Positions 42,748 through 49,903 of a stretch of 64,000 nt of DNA are shown here, piece by piece; within the stretch, counting starts at the first letter, position 1; every line of letters starts with the position of its first letter. The notes beneath the pieces are model-generated. The model was not told the DNA's origin and made no database searches. It was given only the letters and a program-made list of their open reading frames with translations. The position numbers and the translations under genes were made by a program. This stretch comes from an uncultured Oscillospiraceae bacterium (GTDB lineage Bacteria > Bacillota > Clostridia > Oscillospirales > Oscillospiraceae). The DNA is taken from contig CAJUPW010000012.1 in the NCBI GenBank assembly GCA_910588635.1, positions 5,871-69,870 on the forward strand, written 5' to 3'.

Positions 42748-42880
42748 CTAAGGACACTTTTAGGGGACAAGCTATTTGAAAATAAGGCGTAACTGCTCAA
42801 CTTTTACAACCAAATATGGGAAGCAGGGCTTTAGCACAGACTGGCTTTTGACCTAATGATAACATTTACTCTGATGATAG

Positions 42881-42889
42881 TGCTATATT
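42881..42889 (+). promoter_or_regulatory. extended -10 ahead of the parA leader
   Basis: TGCTATATT directly before a leader hairpin at 42891-42940; no clear -35 at 17 bases. Confidence 0.45.
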
Positions 42890-42890
42890 A

Positions 42891-42948
42891 GGACCAAGTC
42901 AGAAAGTGCTTATAAAAGAAGCCTTTATCTGATTTGGTCCATTTTTTT
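42891..42948 (+). terminator. terminator/attenuator in the parA leader
   Basis: GGACCAA pairs with TTGGTCC, extended inward by TCAGA/TCTGA, with a long loop, followed by ATTTTTTT. It lies between a -10 element and parA, so it is either an attenuator of the ICE operon or a terminator shielding it. Confidence 0.75.
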
Positions 42949-42988
42949 GCGTTAAAAATTTGAAATAAAAAATGAGGGGATGTGCGGA

Positions 42989-43813
42989 ATGGGAATTATT
43001 TACAGCGTCAGCAATTTTAAGGGGGGCTGTGGTAAAACATCAACAGCCTTAAATTTGGGAGCTGCATTGGCAGCTGCTGGGAAGTCTGTTGCCCTGATTG
43101 ACAACGATGTTCAAAGCAATCTCACAGCGTCGCTGGGCTACACCCCTGCCGAGCAGCCTCATACCCTTGCCAACCTTTTACTGTCTGCCATCGACTACCC
43201 AGAGGATCTGGATTTTCACTTGCGGAAGACTATCGTCCACACGGACACAGGCATCGACCTCATCCCTGCCAACCGCCGGCTGTCGGATGCTGCTGCCCGG
43301 CTTCAGGTCATGCAGCTCTCTCAGTACAATGCTGTTGGGGATTCTGATCGGGCCAGCGAACGTGTCATGTCTGAACTGTTAGAGCATCTGCGTCCCTGCT
43401 ATGACTACATTATCATCGACTGCGGATTGAAGCATGAATTGCTGACCGTCAATGCGCTGGCAGCGTCGGATTTCTGTATCGTTCCGGTCCAGGCTCACTT
43501 TCTGGCCAGCGAGGGTATCCCGGAGGTGCTGGAGTTGGTAAGGTCAGTGCGGGAACGGTTCAACCCCAGACTCCAGGTCGCTGGCATCCTGCTGACCATG
43601 TACCAGTCCCGGCCTCAGCTGTGCCGCAGCGTCCGGGAAAGTGTGGGCGAGATCTACGGCGAGACGTTTCATGTTTTTGAGCGGCCCATAGAATACTCCA
43701 TCAAGGTAGCGGAGTGTCCCGCCGCCGGGCAGAGCATTTTTGACTACGCTCCGAAGAATGCTGCCGCTGAGTCCTACCGCAGTCTGGCAGAGGAGGTGCT
43801 GAGGCTTGCCTAA
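42989..43813 (+). CDS. parA: ParA/Soj-family ATPase
   Basis: 274 residues with deviant Walker A KGGCGKTSTA (about 11-20), Walker A' region ALIDNDVQSNL and Walker B YDYIIIDCG. It would partition or stabilise the excised circular ICE together with the ParB-like protein whose gene overlaps its end. The start MGIIYSV has GAGGGG nine bases upstream; an ATG three codons earlier overlaps that site. Confidence 0.93.
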   Translation: MGIIYSVSNFKGGCGKTSTALNLGAALAAAGKSVALIDNDVQSNLTASLGYTPAEQPHTLANLLLSAIDYPEDLDFHLRKTIVHTDTGIDLIPANRRLSDAAARLQVMQLSQYNAVGDSDRASERVMSELLEHLRPCYDYIIIDCGLKHELLTVNALAASDFCIVPVQAHFLASEGIPEVLELVRSVRERFNPRLQVAGILLTMYQSRPQLCRSVRESVGEIYGETFHVFERPIEYSIKVAECPAAGQSIFDYAPKNAAAESYRSLAEEVLRLA

Positions 43814-44795
43814 AGCGAACATGAACGATATGTTGAAACGGCGCATGGCCGCTACCCAGCAGGCATCAGAGTTACAAACCAGCGATGAAGCCTACCAGCG
43901 GATTTTCCGTGAAAAGGCACCAGTTGGAGCCTCCCAGCTCTGCGACCTCCCGCTGGACAAGCTGGTATCCTTCTTCACGGCGGATATCGGTTTTCGCCCC
44001 TACCCCAGGGCCAAGCTGGAAGCCTTTTCAGAACAGCTTCAGGAGGATGGACTGTTTGTCCGAATTATTGCCCGCCCTATCAGTACAGATAAGTATGAGA
44101 TCCTGAGCGGTCACAATCGAGTTGCGGCTGCAAAGCTGGCCGGGTGGTCTATGATCCCTGCGGAGGTAGTGGAGGCAGATGATGCCAGGGCCATTGTGAT
44201 TGCCACTTCCACCAATCTGATCCAGCGACAGGGTCTCTCCATTATTGAGCGTGGAAAAGCGTATAAAGCCTTGCTGGATGCCAAAAACCGTCAAGGATAC
44301 CGTTCTGATATGCAGAGTTCAACTTCTGGCGAGAATCACCAGAAGTATTCCGCTCGGGCCTTGGTCGCGGAATTTTTCGGTGTTACCGAGTACGAGATTC
44401 GGAAAGCTGTCAAGCTGACCCAGCTGATACCGGAATTGTCCGATATTCTGGAGGACAATCCCAAGCAGCTTAACTTCGCCTGCGCCGACCTGATCGCGGA
44501 CTATGACACCGAGTCTCAAAAGGCGTTCATTGAGATATGCTCCATTGAGGGGTATCAAATCAACAAGGCCGCCATGCAGCACATTACTCGTAAATGCCCG
44601 CCTCCCACCGCTGACCGTCAGGCCGTGTTTGCCGCCTGGCGCGAGGCCCGGGCGGCGGCGGAGAAACGCTTGACAGCCCCGCCCAGGAAAATATCCTTTG
44701 ACCGCAAGCAATTTGCCCCCTATCTGGAGAAGTTCAGCAGCGACCGGGAGATTGAAAAACTGTTCCTTGAGTTCTTGCGGGAACGGGCCGGATGA
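43806..44795 (+). CDS. parB: ParB/Spo0J-like nuclease-domain protein
   Basis: 329 residues from a TTG that overlaps the parA stop (an ATG five codons later is the alternative). The ParB N-terminal domain has RPYPRAKLEAFSEQLQEDG and YEILSGHNRVAAAKLAGW (the GHNR motif, GERR-like in ParB), followed by a helix-turn-helix region (ARALVAEFFGVTEYEIRKAVKL). It binds DNA and acts with ParA in ICE maintenance. Confidence 0.88.
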   Translation: MPKANMNDMLKRRMAATQQASELQTSDEAYQRIFREKAPVGASQLCDLPLDKLVSFFTADIGFRPYPRAKLEAFSEQLQEDGLFVRIIARPISTDKYEILSGHNRVAAAKLAGWSMIPAEVVEADDARAIVIATSTNLIQRQGLSIIERGKAYKALLDAKNRQGYRSDMQSSTSGENHQKYSARALVAEFFGVTEYEIRKAVKLTQLIPELSDILEDNPKQLNFACADLIADYDTESQKAFIEICSIEGYQINKAAMQHITRKCPPPTADRQAVFAAWREARAAAEKRLTAPPRKISFDRKQFAPYLEKFSSDREIEKLFLEFLRERAG

Positions 44796-44832
44796 CGTAT
44801 AATGGGCAAAATACAGATTGCGAGGGGTACAT

Positions 44833-45741
44833 ATGAGCGAACAGGAACTTGTCCAGCGATTTGAAGATCAGCCTATTCGTGCCGCATGGGACGAGGAACT
44901 AGAAGAGTGGTATTTTTCAATCATTGATGTGATTCAGGTGCTCATTGATCAGAGTGACTACAACACCGCCCGAAAGTATTGGAACAAGCTCAAACAACGG
45001 CTGAAGGACGAAGGCAGTCAGTTGGTGACAAATTGTCACCAACTGAAATTGAAATCTCCCAAGGACGGAAAACGGTATGCGACCGATGTGGCAACAATAC
45101 AGCAGTTATTCCGTATTATACAGTCTGTGCCATCCCCCAAGGCGGAGCCAATCAAAGTTTGGCTGGCCCAGGTTGGCCGGGAGCGTATTGAGGAGACTAT
45201 CGACCCAGAACAGGCCATTGACCGGGCTTTGGAAACCTATCAGCGAAAGGGATATTCCCCCGATTGGATACATCAGAGAATCCTTGCCATCCGGGTCCGC
45301 AACGAATTGACGGCTGAGTGGCAGGCCAGAGGGGTAGAACAGGGTCGGGAATACGCTATTCTCACTGATGAGATCACCCGCGCTTGGTCTGGTATGACGA
45401 CGAAGCAGTATAAACAGTTGAAAGGCTTAAAAAAGCAAAATCTGCGCGATAACATGAGTACCACAGAGATCATCCTTAATATGCTGGCAGAAACCTCTAC
45501 AAAAGACATATCGCAGAAGGAGCAACCGGAGGGCTTTGAGGAGAGCCGGCAGGTAGCGAAACGCGGCGGCCGTGTTGCCCACATTGCCCGTCAAGCGCTG
45601 GAGGCCGAGACTGGAGAGCCAGTAATCACCTCTCAAAACGCCGCACAGTTAAACGCTATGGTCACACAGATGATCGAGACGGTGGCCTCTGCAAATCCCG
45701 AGGAATTGCCGCCTGTGAAGGACAAGACAACCGAAGAATGA
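44833..45741 (+). CDS. Bro-N domain protein (DinD-like)
   Basis: 302 residues. The N-terminal Bro-N domain (RAAWDEELEEWYFSIIDVIQVL, YNTARKYWNKLKQRLKDEGSQLVTN) resembles phage antirepressors and the DNA-damage-inducible DinD proteins, followed by a helical region (EPIKVWLAQVGRERIEETIDPEQAIDRALETY). Common in ICE backbones; a DNA-damage or mobility-control role is inferred. GAGGGG precedes the ATG. Confidence 0.8.
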   Translation: MSEQELVQRFEDQPIRAAWDEELEEWYFSIIDVIQVLIDQSDYNTARKYWNKLKQRLKDEGSQLVTNCHQLKLKSPKDGKRYATDVATIQQLFRIIQSVPSPKAEPIKVWLAQVGRERIEETIDPEQAIDRALETYQRKGYSPDWIHQRILAIRVRNELTAEWQARGVEQGREYAILTDEITRAWSGMTTKQYKQLKGLKKQNLRDNMSTTEIILNMLAETSTKDISQKEQPEGFEESRQVAKRGGRVAHIARQALEAETGEPVITSQNAAQLNAMVTQMIETVASANPEELPPVKDKTTEE

Positions 45742-45813
45742 ACCATGCTGTACAGCCTGGCGCCGCTTCTGCGGCCCAGGCTATTTTCATGCCTTGGAGG
45801 AGGTGACAACGAT

Positions 45814-46197
45814 ATGAACAACTACCAACGGGCCCACAGTCCCTTTGAGGACTCCGCCACTCAGCGATTGCGGCGCATGGGCCTGACCACCGAGGACGGC
45901 TCCCCGGAACGGGACGCTATGGCCGTATTTAGCAGCATATTCGCCGGCCAGTTTTTTGATGATCTGTGCGACTATTATCAGGACTACGAGAACGTCCAGG
46001 AGACCATAGCCCAGATTTTCCACACGGCGGAGCAGGCCGATCCCAAGCAGAAATTTTTGATGATCTGCCTGCAATATGACAGCATCTACCGCTCCCTGCC
46101 CGACCCAGTCTGGTGGATCAGCGGCAGCCCGGATTTTGCGGAGCTGTTTGCCGAGGACTTTCTGACTCACTTGAAACGTCTGGCAGAAAATACATAA
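45814..46197 (+). CDS. hypothetical ICE protein
   Basis: 127 residues, acidic, largely helical (FSSIFAGQFFDDLCDYYQDYENVQETIAQIFHTAEQ, FAELFAEDFLTHLKRLAEN). No family recognised. GGAGGAGGTG precedes the ATG. It lies 14 bases ahead of the RelE-like gene and might be its partner, although no DNA-binding motif is visible. Confidence 0.68.
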   Translation: MNNYQRAHSPFEDSATQRLRRMGLTTEDGSPERDAMAVFSSIFAGQFFDDLCDYYQDYENVQETIAQIFHTAEQADPKQKFLMICLQYDSIYRSLPDPVWWISGSPDFAELFAEDFLTHLKRLAENT

Positions 46198-46211
46198 CGG
46201 AGGATGAGAAC

Positions 46212-46604
46212 ATGGATCGTATTAAAATTTATAAGCCCCCGGATAGTCCTGCCCAGGCGGCGGAGTTCATTGAGGGGCTGGAGCCCAAGCTGCGGGACAA
46301 GCTGGTCCGGCAGATTTTTTATCTCTCCCAGACGCCCCTCCCGGAACTGAAAGAGCCCCACTACAAGCACTTCTCCATTGAAAAGTATCAAAGCCTCTAT
46401 GAGCTCCGGGAGAAGGGCCGGGTGGTGGTGCGGGTCATCTTCACCCCCTGTCCCAACGGGGACTATCTGCTCCTGCACGCCTTTGTGAAGCGCCAAAAGC
46501 GTGACACCGAAAAAGCGCTGGAGCACTCACTCAGACTGCTGGCGTCGCTCTGGGATCACCCGGAGTACGCAGTAGAATATATCGTCAAGGAGGAACCCAA
46601 GTGA
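46212..46604 (+). CDS. RelE/HigB (Gp49-like) toxin-family protein
   Basis: 130 residues of the RelE/ParE fold: EFIEGLEPKLRDKLVRQIFYLSQTP, KHFSIEKYQSLYELREKGRVVVRVIF, DYLLLHAFVKRQKRDTEKALEHSLRLL. Relatives are ribosome-dependent mRNA interferases paired with an HTH antitoxin. No HTH antitoxin follows; the next genes are membrane/surface genes. It may be an orphan toxin-like regulator or use the 127-residue upstream protein. GGAGGATG precedes the ATG; its stop overlaps the next start (GTGA). Confidence 0.78.
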   Translation: MDRIKIYKPPDSPAQAAEFIEGLEPKLRDKLVRQIFYLSQTPLPELKEPHYKHFSIEKYQSLYELREKGRVVVRVIFTPCPNGDYLLLHAFVKRQKRDTEKALEHSLRLLASLWDHPEYAVEYIVKEEPK

Positions 46605-46687
46605 AACCCATTGTACCCATCACCCTGGCGGCCGCGCTGGCATTGTCCGGTGCGGTATTTTTCTGGAGAAGGAGGACCCAGACATGA
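46601..46687 (+). CDS. 28-residue single-span membrane peptide
   Basis: A GTG start seven bases after AAGGAGG, reading MKPIVPITLAAALALSGAVF then a WRRRTQT tail, stop TGA. It is one hydrophobic helix with a basic cytoplasmic end. It overlaps both neighbours by four bases (GTGA with the RelE-like gene, ATGA with the 303-residue gene), which argues that it is translated. Function unknown. Confidence 0.7.
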   Translation: MKPIVPITLAAALALSGAVFFWRRRTQT

Positions 46688-47595
46688 AACGACTGCTCGC
46701 CTGTCTGCTGCTGGCAGCGGCGCTGGTGACCAACGCCTGCGCCTTGGAGGTACCCACCGATACCACCATCCAGAACCTCAACGGGAGCCAGCAGCTCATC
46801 AAGACCTACACCCTGCCCCCCGGGACTGATCCCCAGCAGCTCATTGAGGAGCCCTTCGAGCAGGAGGGCTACCGCTACACCTTTGCGGAGATTGTGAAGG
46901 AAGAGAATCAGGTGTCGGACCGGAAGTACCACACCGAGACGGTCACGCTGGAAACCGGCACCAAGGACCTGGAGACTATCCTGACCCAGCTTGCAGCCAC
47001 ACTGGACTATGATGACGGCACTTACTCCGGCGTTCTGAACCTGGATCACACCGCCATTCGCACCGAAGCCGCCGGCTACACCAGCCAGGCCAAGACTGTC
47101 ACCGCCACCAAGACCATCGGGCCACTGGACCGGAACGATATGTCTTATGTCCCGGCTACCACCGTCAAGGACGGGGTGACGCTGAACCTGTCCAACGTGG
47201 ACTGGCAGATCATTGGCACTGATCTGGTGGGAGACGCCCTGGCCCCCGCCTCTTATCAGGCCGTGGCCACCTACTCCGGTAAGAGCTACCACAAGGTCGC
47301 CACTGGGTACATCACCTCCGCCGACTATGTGGGCGAGGTCACCCGGAACGATGTGGAGAGCGTCACCTATATGGTGACCTACCTGGGGACAGAAACCGAG
47401 ACGCCTGGTATCATCATTGACCGGGCCTCCGGTCTGACGGCCGGCCTGCCCGGGAAGGTCCTGCCCTATGCTCTGGGGATTCTGGGTGCGGGAACCATCG
47501 CCACTCTGGCTGTACTGCTGTTCCGCTCCCGCCGGGCACTGCGGCAGCTCCAGGAGGAACCGGAGGACGAATCTGAAGAGGAGGAGACGAAATGA
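46684..47595 (+). CDS. ICE surface protein, membrane-anchored
   Basis: 303 residues: a signal peptide (1-20), an extracellular beta-rich domain (about 21-255) and a C-terminal membrane helix (LPYALGILGAGTIATLAVLLF) followed by RSRR and a glutamate-rich tail. No named family was recognised. It is overlapped by ATGA junctions on both sides in an operon with the sortase; it may be an accessory of cell-surface assembly during conjugation. Confidence 0.75.
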   Translation: MKRLLACLLLAAALVTNACALEVPTDTTIQNLNGSQQLIKTYTLPPGTDPQQLIEEPFEQEGYRYTFAEIVKEENQVSDRKYHTETVTLETGTKDLETILTQLAATLDYDDGTYSGVLNLDHTAIRTEAAGYTSQAKTVTATKTIGPLDRNDMSYVPATTVKDGVTLNLSNVDWQIIGTDLVGDALAPASYQAVATYSGKSYHKVATGYITSADYVGEVTRNDVESVTYMVTYLGTETETPGIIIDRASGLTAGLPGKVLPYALGILGAGTIATLAVLLFRSRRALRQLQEEPEDESEEEETK

Positions 47596-48419
47596 AACCC
47601 TGGAAAATTCTGAGCAAAGCTATCCTGCCCATTCTGGCCCTGCTGGCGCTGACGCCCTCTGCCTATGCGGCGGCGGACTACTCCTTTGAGACCACCGTCC
47701 CCCAGGACTACTACAAGAGCACCAGCTATGAGGACATTTACGGCAGCCAGTACAACTACGGCGGCAGGAATGTGGTGGACTACCAGGTCCCCGAGCTGGA
47801 GTACGGCCTTCAGAGCACCACCATGACCGGCGTGATGGAGCGCACCATCCTCCCCGGCCTCCAACAGACGGTGGCGACGGGCGGAGGCGGCTACGGCGTC
47901 GGTGGCGGCGGCCCCATCACCGAGCTGGTGGAGGCCGGTAAGCCGGGCTCCGCTGTCACTCCCACACCCACTGTCCCCACCATACCCACCTACCAGCCGC
48001 CCGCCTACACCAGCGCGGAGGGCATGGCCTACAAGGACGGCCATATCGGCACCATCAAGATTCCGTCCCTCAAGATCAACATGAAGGTCTGGGAGGGGGA
48101 AACGAGTACCAGTATGTCCAAGGGCCTGGGGCATTACAGCTCCACATCTGCCTGGGACGGCAACGTCGGGGTGTGCGGCCACAACCGGGGGACCAAGTAC
48201 GCCATTGGCGCAATCAAAAATCTGAAGCAGGGGGACACCATCACCTACACTACCATGTACGGCACCCGGACCTATGCGGTCACACTGGTGAAAACCATCT
48301 CCAACACCGACTGGAGCTACCTCCAGGCCACCTCCGACAACCGGCTCACCCTCACCACCTGCCTGGCCGACCACCCGGAGAGCCGGGTCGTGGTACAGGC
48401 GGTAGAGATTCGTTCATAA
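47592..48419 (+). CDS. sortase
   Basis: 275 residues. A signal anchor (about 8-27) and a low-complexity linker (GGGGYGVGGGGP, proline/threonine-rich) lead to the sortase domain (about 150-275). Catalytic residues are visible: His in GVCGHNRG, Cys in TLTTCLADH and Arg in ESRVVVQA. The short domain with the TLTTC motif fits class D or related clostridial sortases. A likely substrate is the LPKTG-ending adhesin encoded 1.5 kb downstream. The start overlaps the previous gene by four bases. Confidence 0.9.
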   Translation: MKPWKILSKAILPILALLALTPSAYAAADYSFETTVPQDYYKSTSYEDIYGSQYNYGGRNVVDYQVPELEYGLQSTTMTGVMERTILPGLQQTVATGGGGYGVGGGGPITELVEAGKPGSAVTPTPTVPTIPTYQPPAYTSAEGMAYKDGHIGTIKIPSLKINMKVWEGETSTSMSKGLGHYSSTSAWDGNVGVCGHNRGTKYAIGAIKNLKQGDTITYTTMYGTRTYAVTLVKTISNTDWSYLQATSDNRLTLTTCLADHPESRVVVQAVEIRS

Positions 48420-48440
48420 AAGGTTTACAAATAACCTTTT
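48418..48440 (+). terminator. weak hairpin after the sortase gene
   Basis: AAAAGGTT / AACCTTTT around a seven-base loop at the sortase stop codon; short, so only a partial terminator. Confidence 0.45.
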
Positions 48441-48535
48441 GCGGCGAAACTCCGTGAAAAGCGGAGGTGAAACGACCGAAATTCAACAAATACGGCAAGG
48501 TTCAAAATATCGGCAAAGGGATTTAAAATAATCCT

Positions 48536-48564
48536 TTGACAGAGTCCGGATTCCGTACTATGCT
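48536..48564 (+). promoter_or_regulatory. promoter of the SLH protein gene
   Basis: TTGACA, 17 bases, TATGCT. The -35 partly overlaps an AAAGGGATT/AATCCTTT hairpin (about 48516-48538) that could terminate upstream transcription. Confidence 0.75.
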
Positions 48565-48617
48565 CAAATCAGAAGGAAGAAACAATTTGATTTTGGGTAC
48601 TGAAAGGAGTGCAAAAT

Positions 48618-49766
48618 ATGAAACGGATCTTGACCTTGCTGCTGTGTGCCACACTGACACTCTCGCTGGCTGTTCCCGCCCTGGCTGTTCAGTCAGAGCA
48701 GGAAACGGCGGCGGCCTGGCTGAAAGAAAACGGTATCCTGACCGGTGACCAGAACGGCAATCTGAATCTCGGTTCCGGCCTGACCCGGGCGGAGCTGGCT
48801 GTAATCCTGACCCGGCTCTCCGATGATACCGGGGATATGGGTCGGAACGCCGCCTATTACCGCACCATCTGTCCCTTCACCGATGTTCCTGAGTGGGCCA
48901 TGCCCTATGCCGGTTACTGTGCCGAGAAAAAGCTGATGGCCGGCTATGGCAACAAACAATTTGGCCCCAGTGACCCGGTGACCCCATCTGCGGCCTGCAC
49001 CGTCATGCTCCGGTATCTGGACTGCCCGGCCAGCCAGTGGAGCTACGCCACCGCTTGTGATAAGGCGGTCGAACTGGGACTGCTCCCAGTTGAAGCGACC
49101 ACCGGCCCCACCATCACCCGGGGAAACATTGCAGTTCTGATCTATCGGGCGCTGAATGGTATGGCAGGAAACTCTCACACAGCTTCGCAGGGCATTGGGG
49201 ACGGCTATCTCACTAATGGCAAGCCTATTACCGAGGAAAATGTGCTGGAGCTGCTCCGTGAGATCGAAAAAGACTGGCCTACAGATACAATTTGGGGTAC
49301 ACGAAACACGCCTAATACCAACAAAAATGAAGTGCCGGACAAAGAATGTGACCGAATTATGCTCCGCTATGGTCTCAGCAACATCTATGGATGTGGTGGG
49401 TATGCCAGCATGATTAGCTCCCTCATCTTTGGTAGTACCGCCAACCCTGGCCGAAGACTTGAGAATCTATCCCAGATCAGACCTGGGGATATTATTTTTC
49501 GGGTGCGGAATGACAACAATAAAGTATGGCATGTGGTAGTTGCCCTTGAATCACCCAACGATATCAATGCATTCTACATTACAGATGGCAATCACGGTGA
49601 AACTATTCAATGGCCTGATAGAGAAAGTCCGTATAGCAATATGAACAATTTGGACAATTATCAGGGTGAAAACCAGACTTATCATTTAGAGGCTTGGACC
49701 CGTTATCCCGAAAATGTCCCTTACACTGGCAACAGCGTAAAGGTATGGTTCACAAATAATAGTTAA
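48618..49766 (+). CDS. SLH-domain protein with C-terminal cysteine-peptidase-like domain
   Basis: 382 residues: a signal peptide (1-23), SLH-type repeats (about 28-185: AAAWLKENGILTGDQNGNLNLGSGLTRAELAVIL, FTDVPEWAMPYAGYCAEKKLMAGYGN, ITRGNIAVLIYRALNG) for cell-wall binding, and a C-terminal domain (about 225-382). In the latter IYGCGGYASMI, RPGDIIF, KVWHVVVALE and ITDGNHGETIQW follow the order Cys-...-His of NlpC/P60 or CHAP folds. Peptidoglycan cleavage during conjugation is plausible but unproven. The C-terminal DNA is AT-richer. GAAAGGAG precedes the ATG. Confidence 0.8.
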   Translation: MKRILTLLLCATLTLSLAVPALAVQSEQETAAAWLKENGILTGDQNGNLNLGSGLTRAELAVILTRLSDDTGDMGRNAAYYRTICPFTDVPEWAMPYAGYCAEKKLMAGYGNKQFGPSDPVTPSAACTVMLRYLDCPASQWSYATACDKAVELGLLPVEATTGPTITRGNIAVLIYRALNGMAGNSHTASQGIGDGYLTNGKPITEENVLELLREIEKDWPTDTIWGTRNTPNTNKNEVPDKECDRIMLRYGLSNIYGCGGYASMISSLIFGSTANPGRRLENLSQIRPGDIIFRVRNDNNKVWHVVVALESPNDINAFYITDGNHGETIQWPDRESPYSNMNNLDNYQGENQTYHLEAWTRYPENVPYTGNSVKVWFTNNS

Positions 49767-49775
49767 GGAGGAAGA

Positions 49776-49826
49776 ATGCACCTAAAACCACCGATTCCCC
49801 GCATGAACAGCCCCAATTACAAGTAA
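49776..49826 (+). CDS. possible 16-residue peptide
   Basis: ATG after TAAGGAGGAAG, reading MHLKPPIPRMNSPNYK then TAA. It has a good ribosome binding site but no other support; it may be a decayed gene start. Confidence 0.3.
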   Translation: MHLKPPIPRMNSPNYK

Positions 49827-49838
49827 AGAATCATCCGC

Positions 49839-49869
49839 AAGGACTGCACAACGTTGTGCGGTCCTTTTT
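49839..49869 (+). terminator. terminator before the giant adhesin gene
   Basis: AAGGAC-T-GCACAA pairs with TTGTGC-G-GTCCTT, then TTTTT. Confidence 0.85.
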
Positions 49870-49903
49870 CATACCAAAAATCCGTTATAAGGAGGAAATT
49901 TCA

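Noticed and set aside
48441..48535. Cyclic dinucleotide riboswitch before the SLH gene
   Set aside because: No class-defining motif was found, and the stretch lies upstream of the likely promoter.
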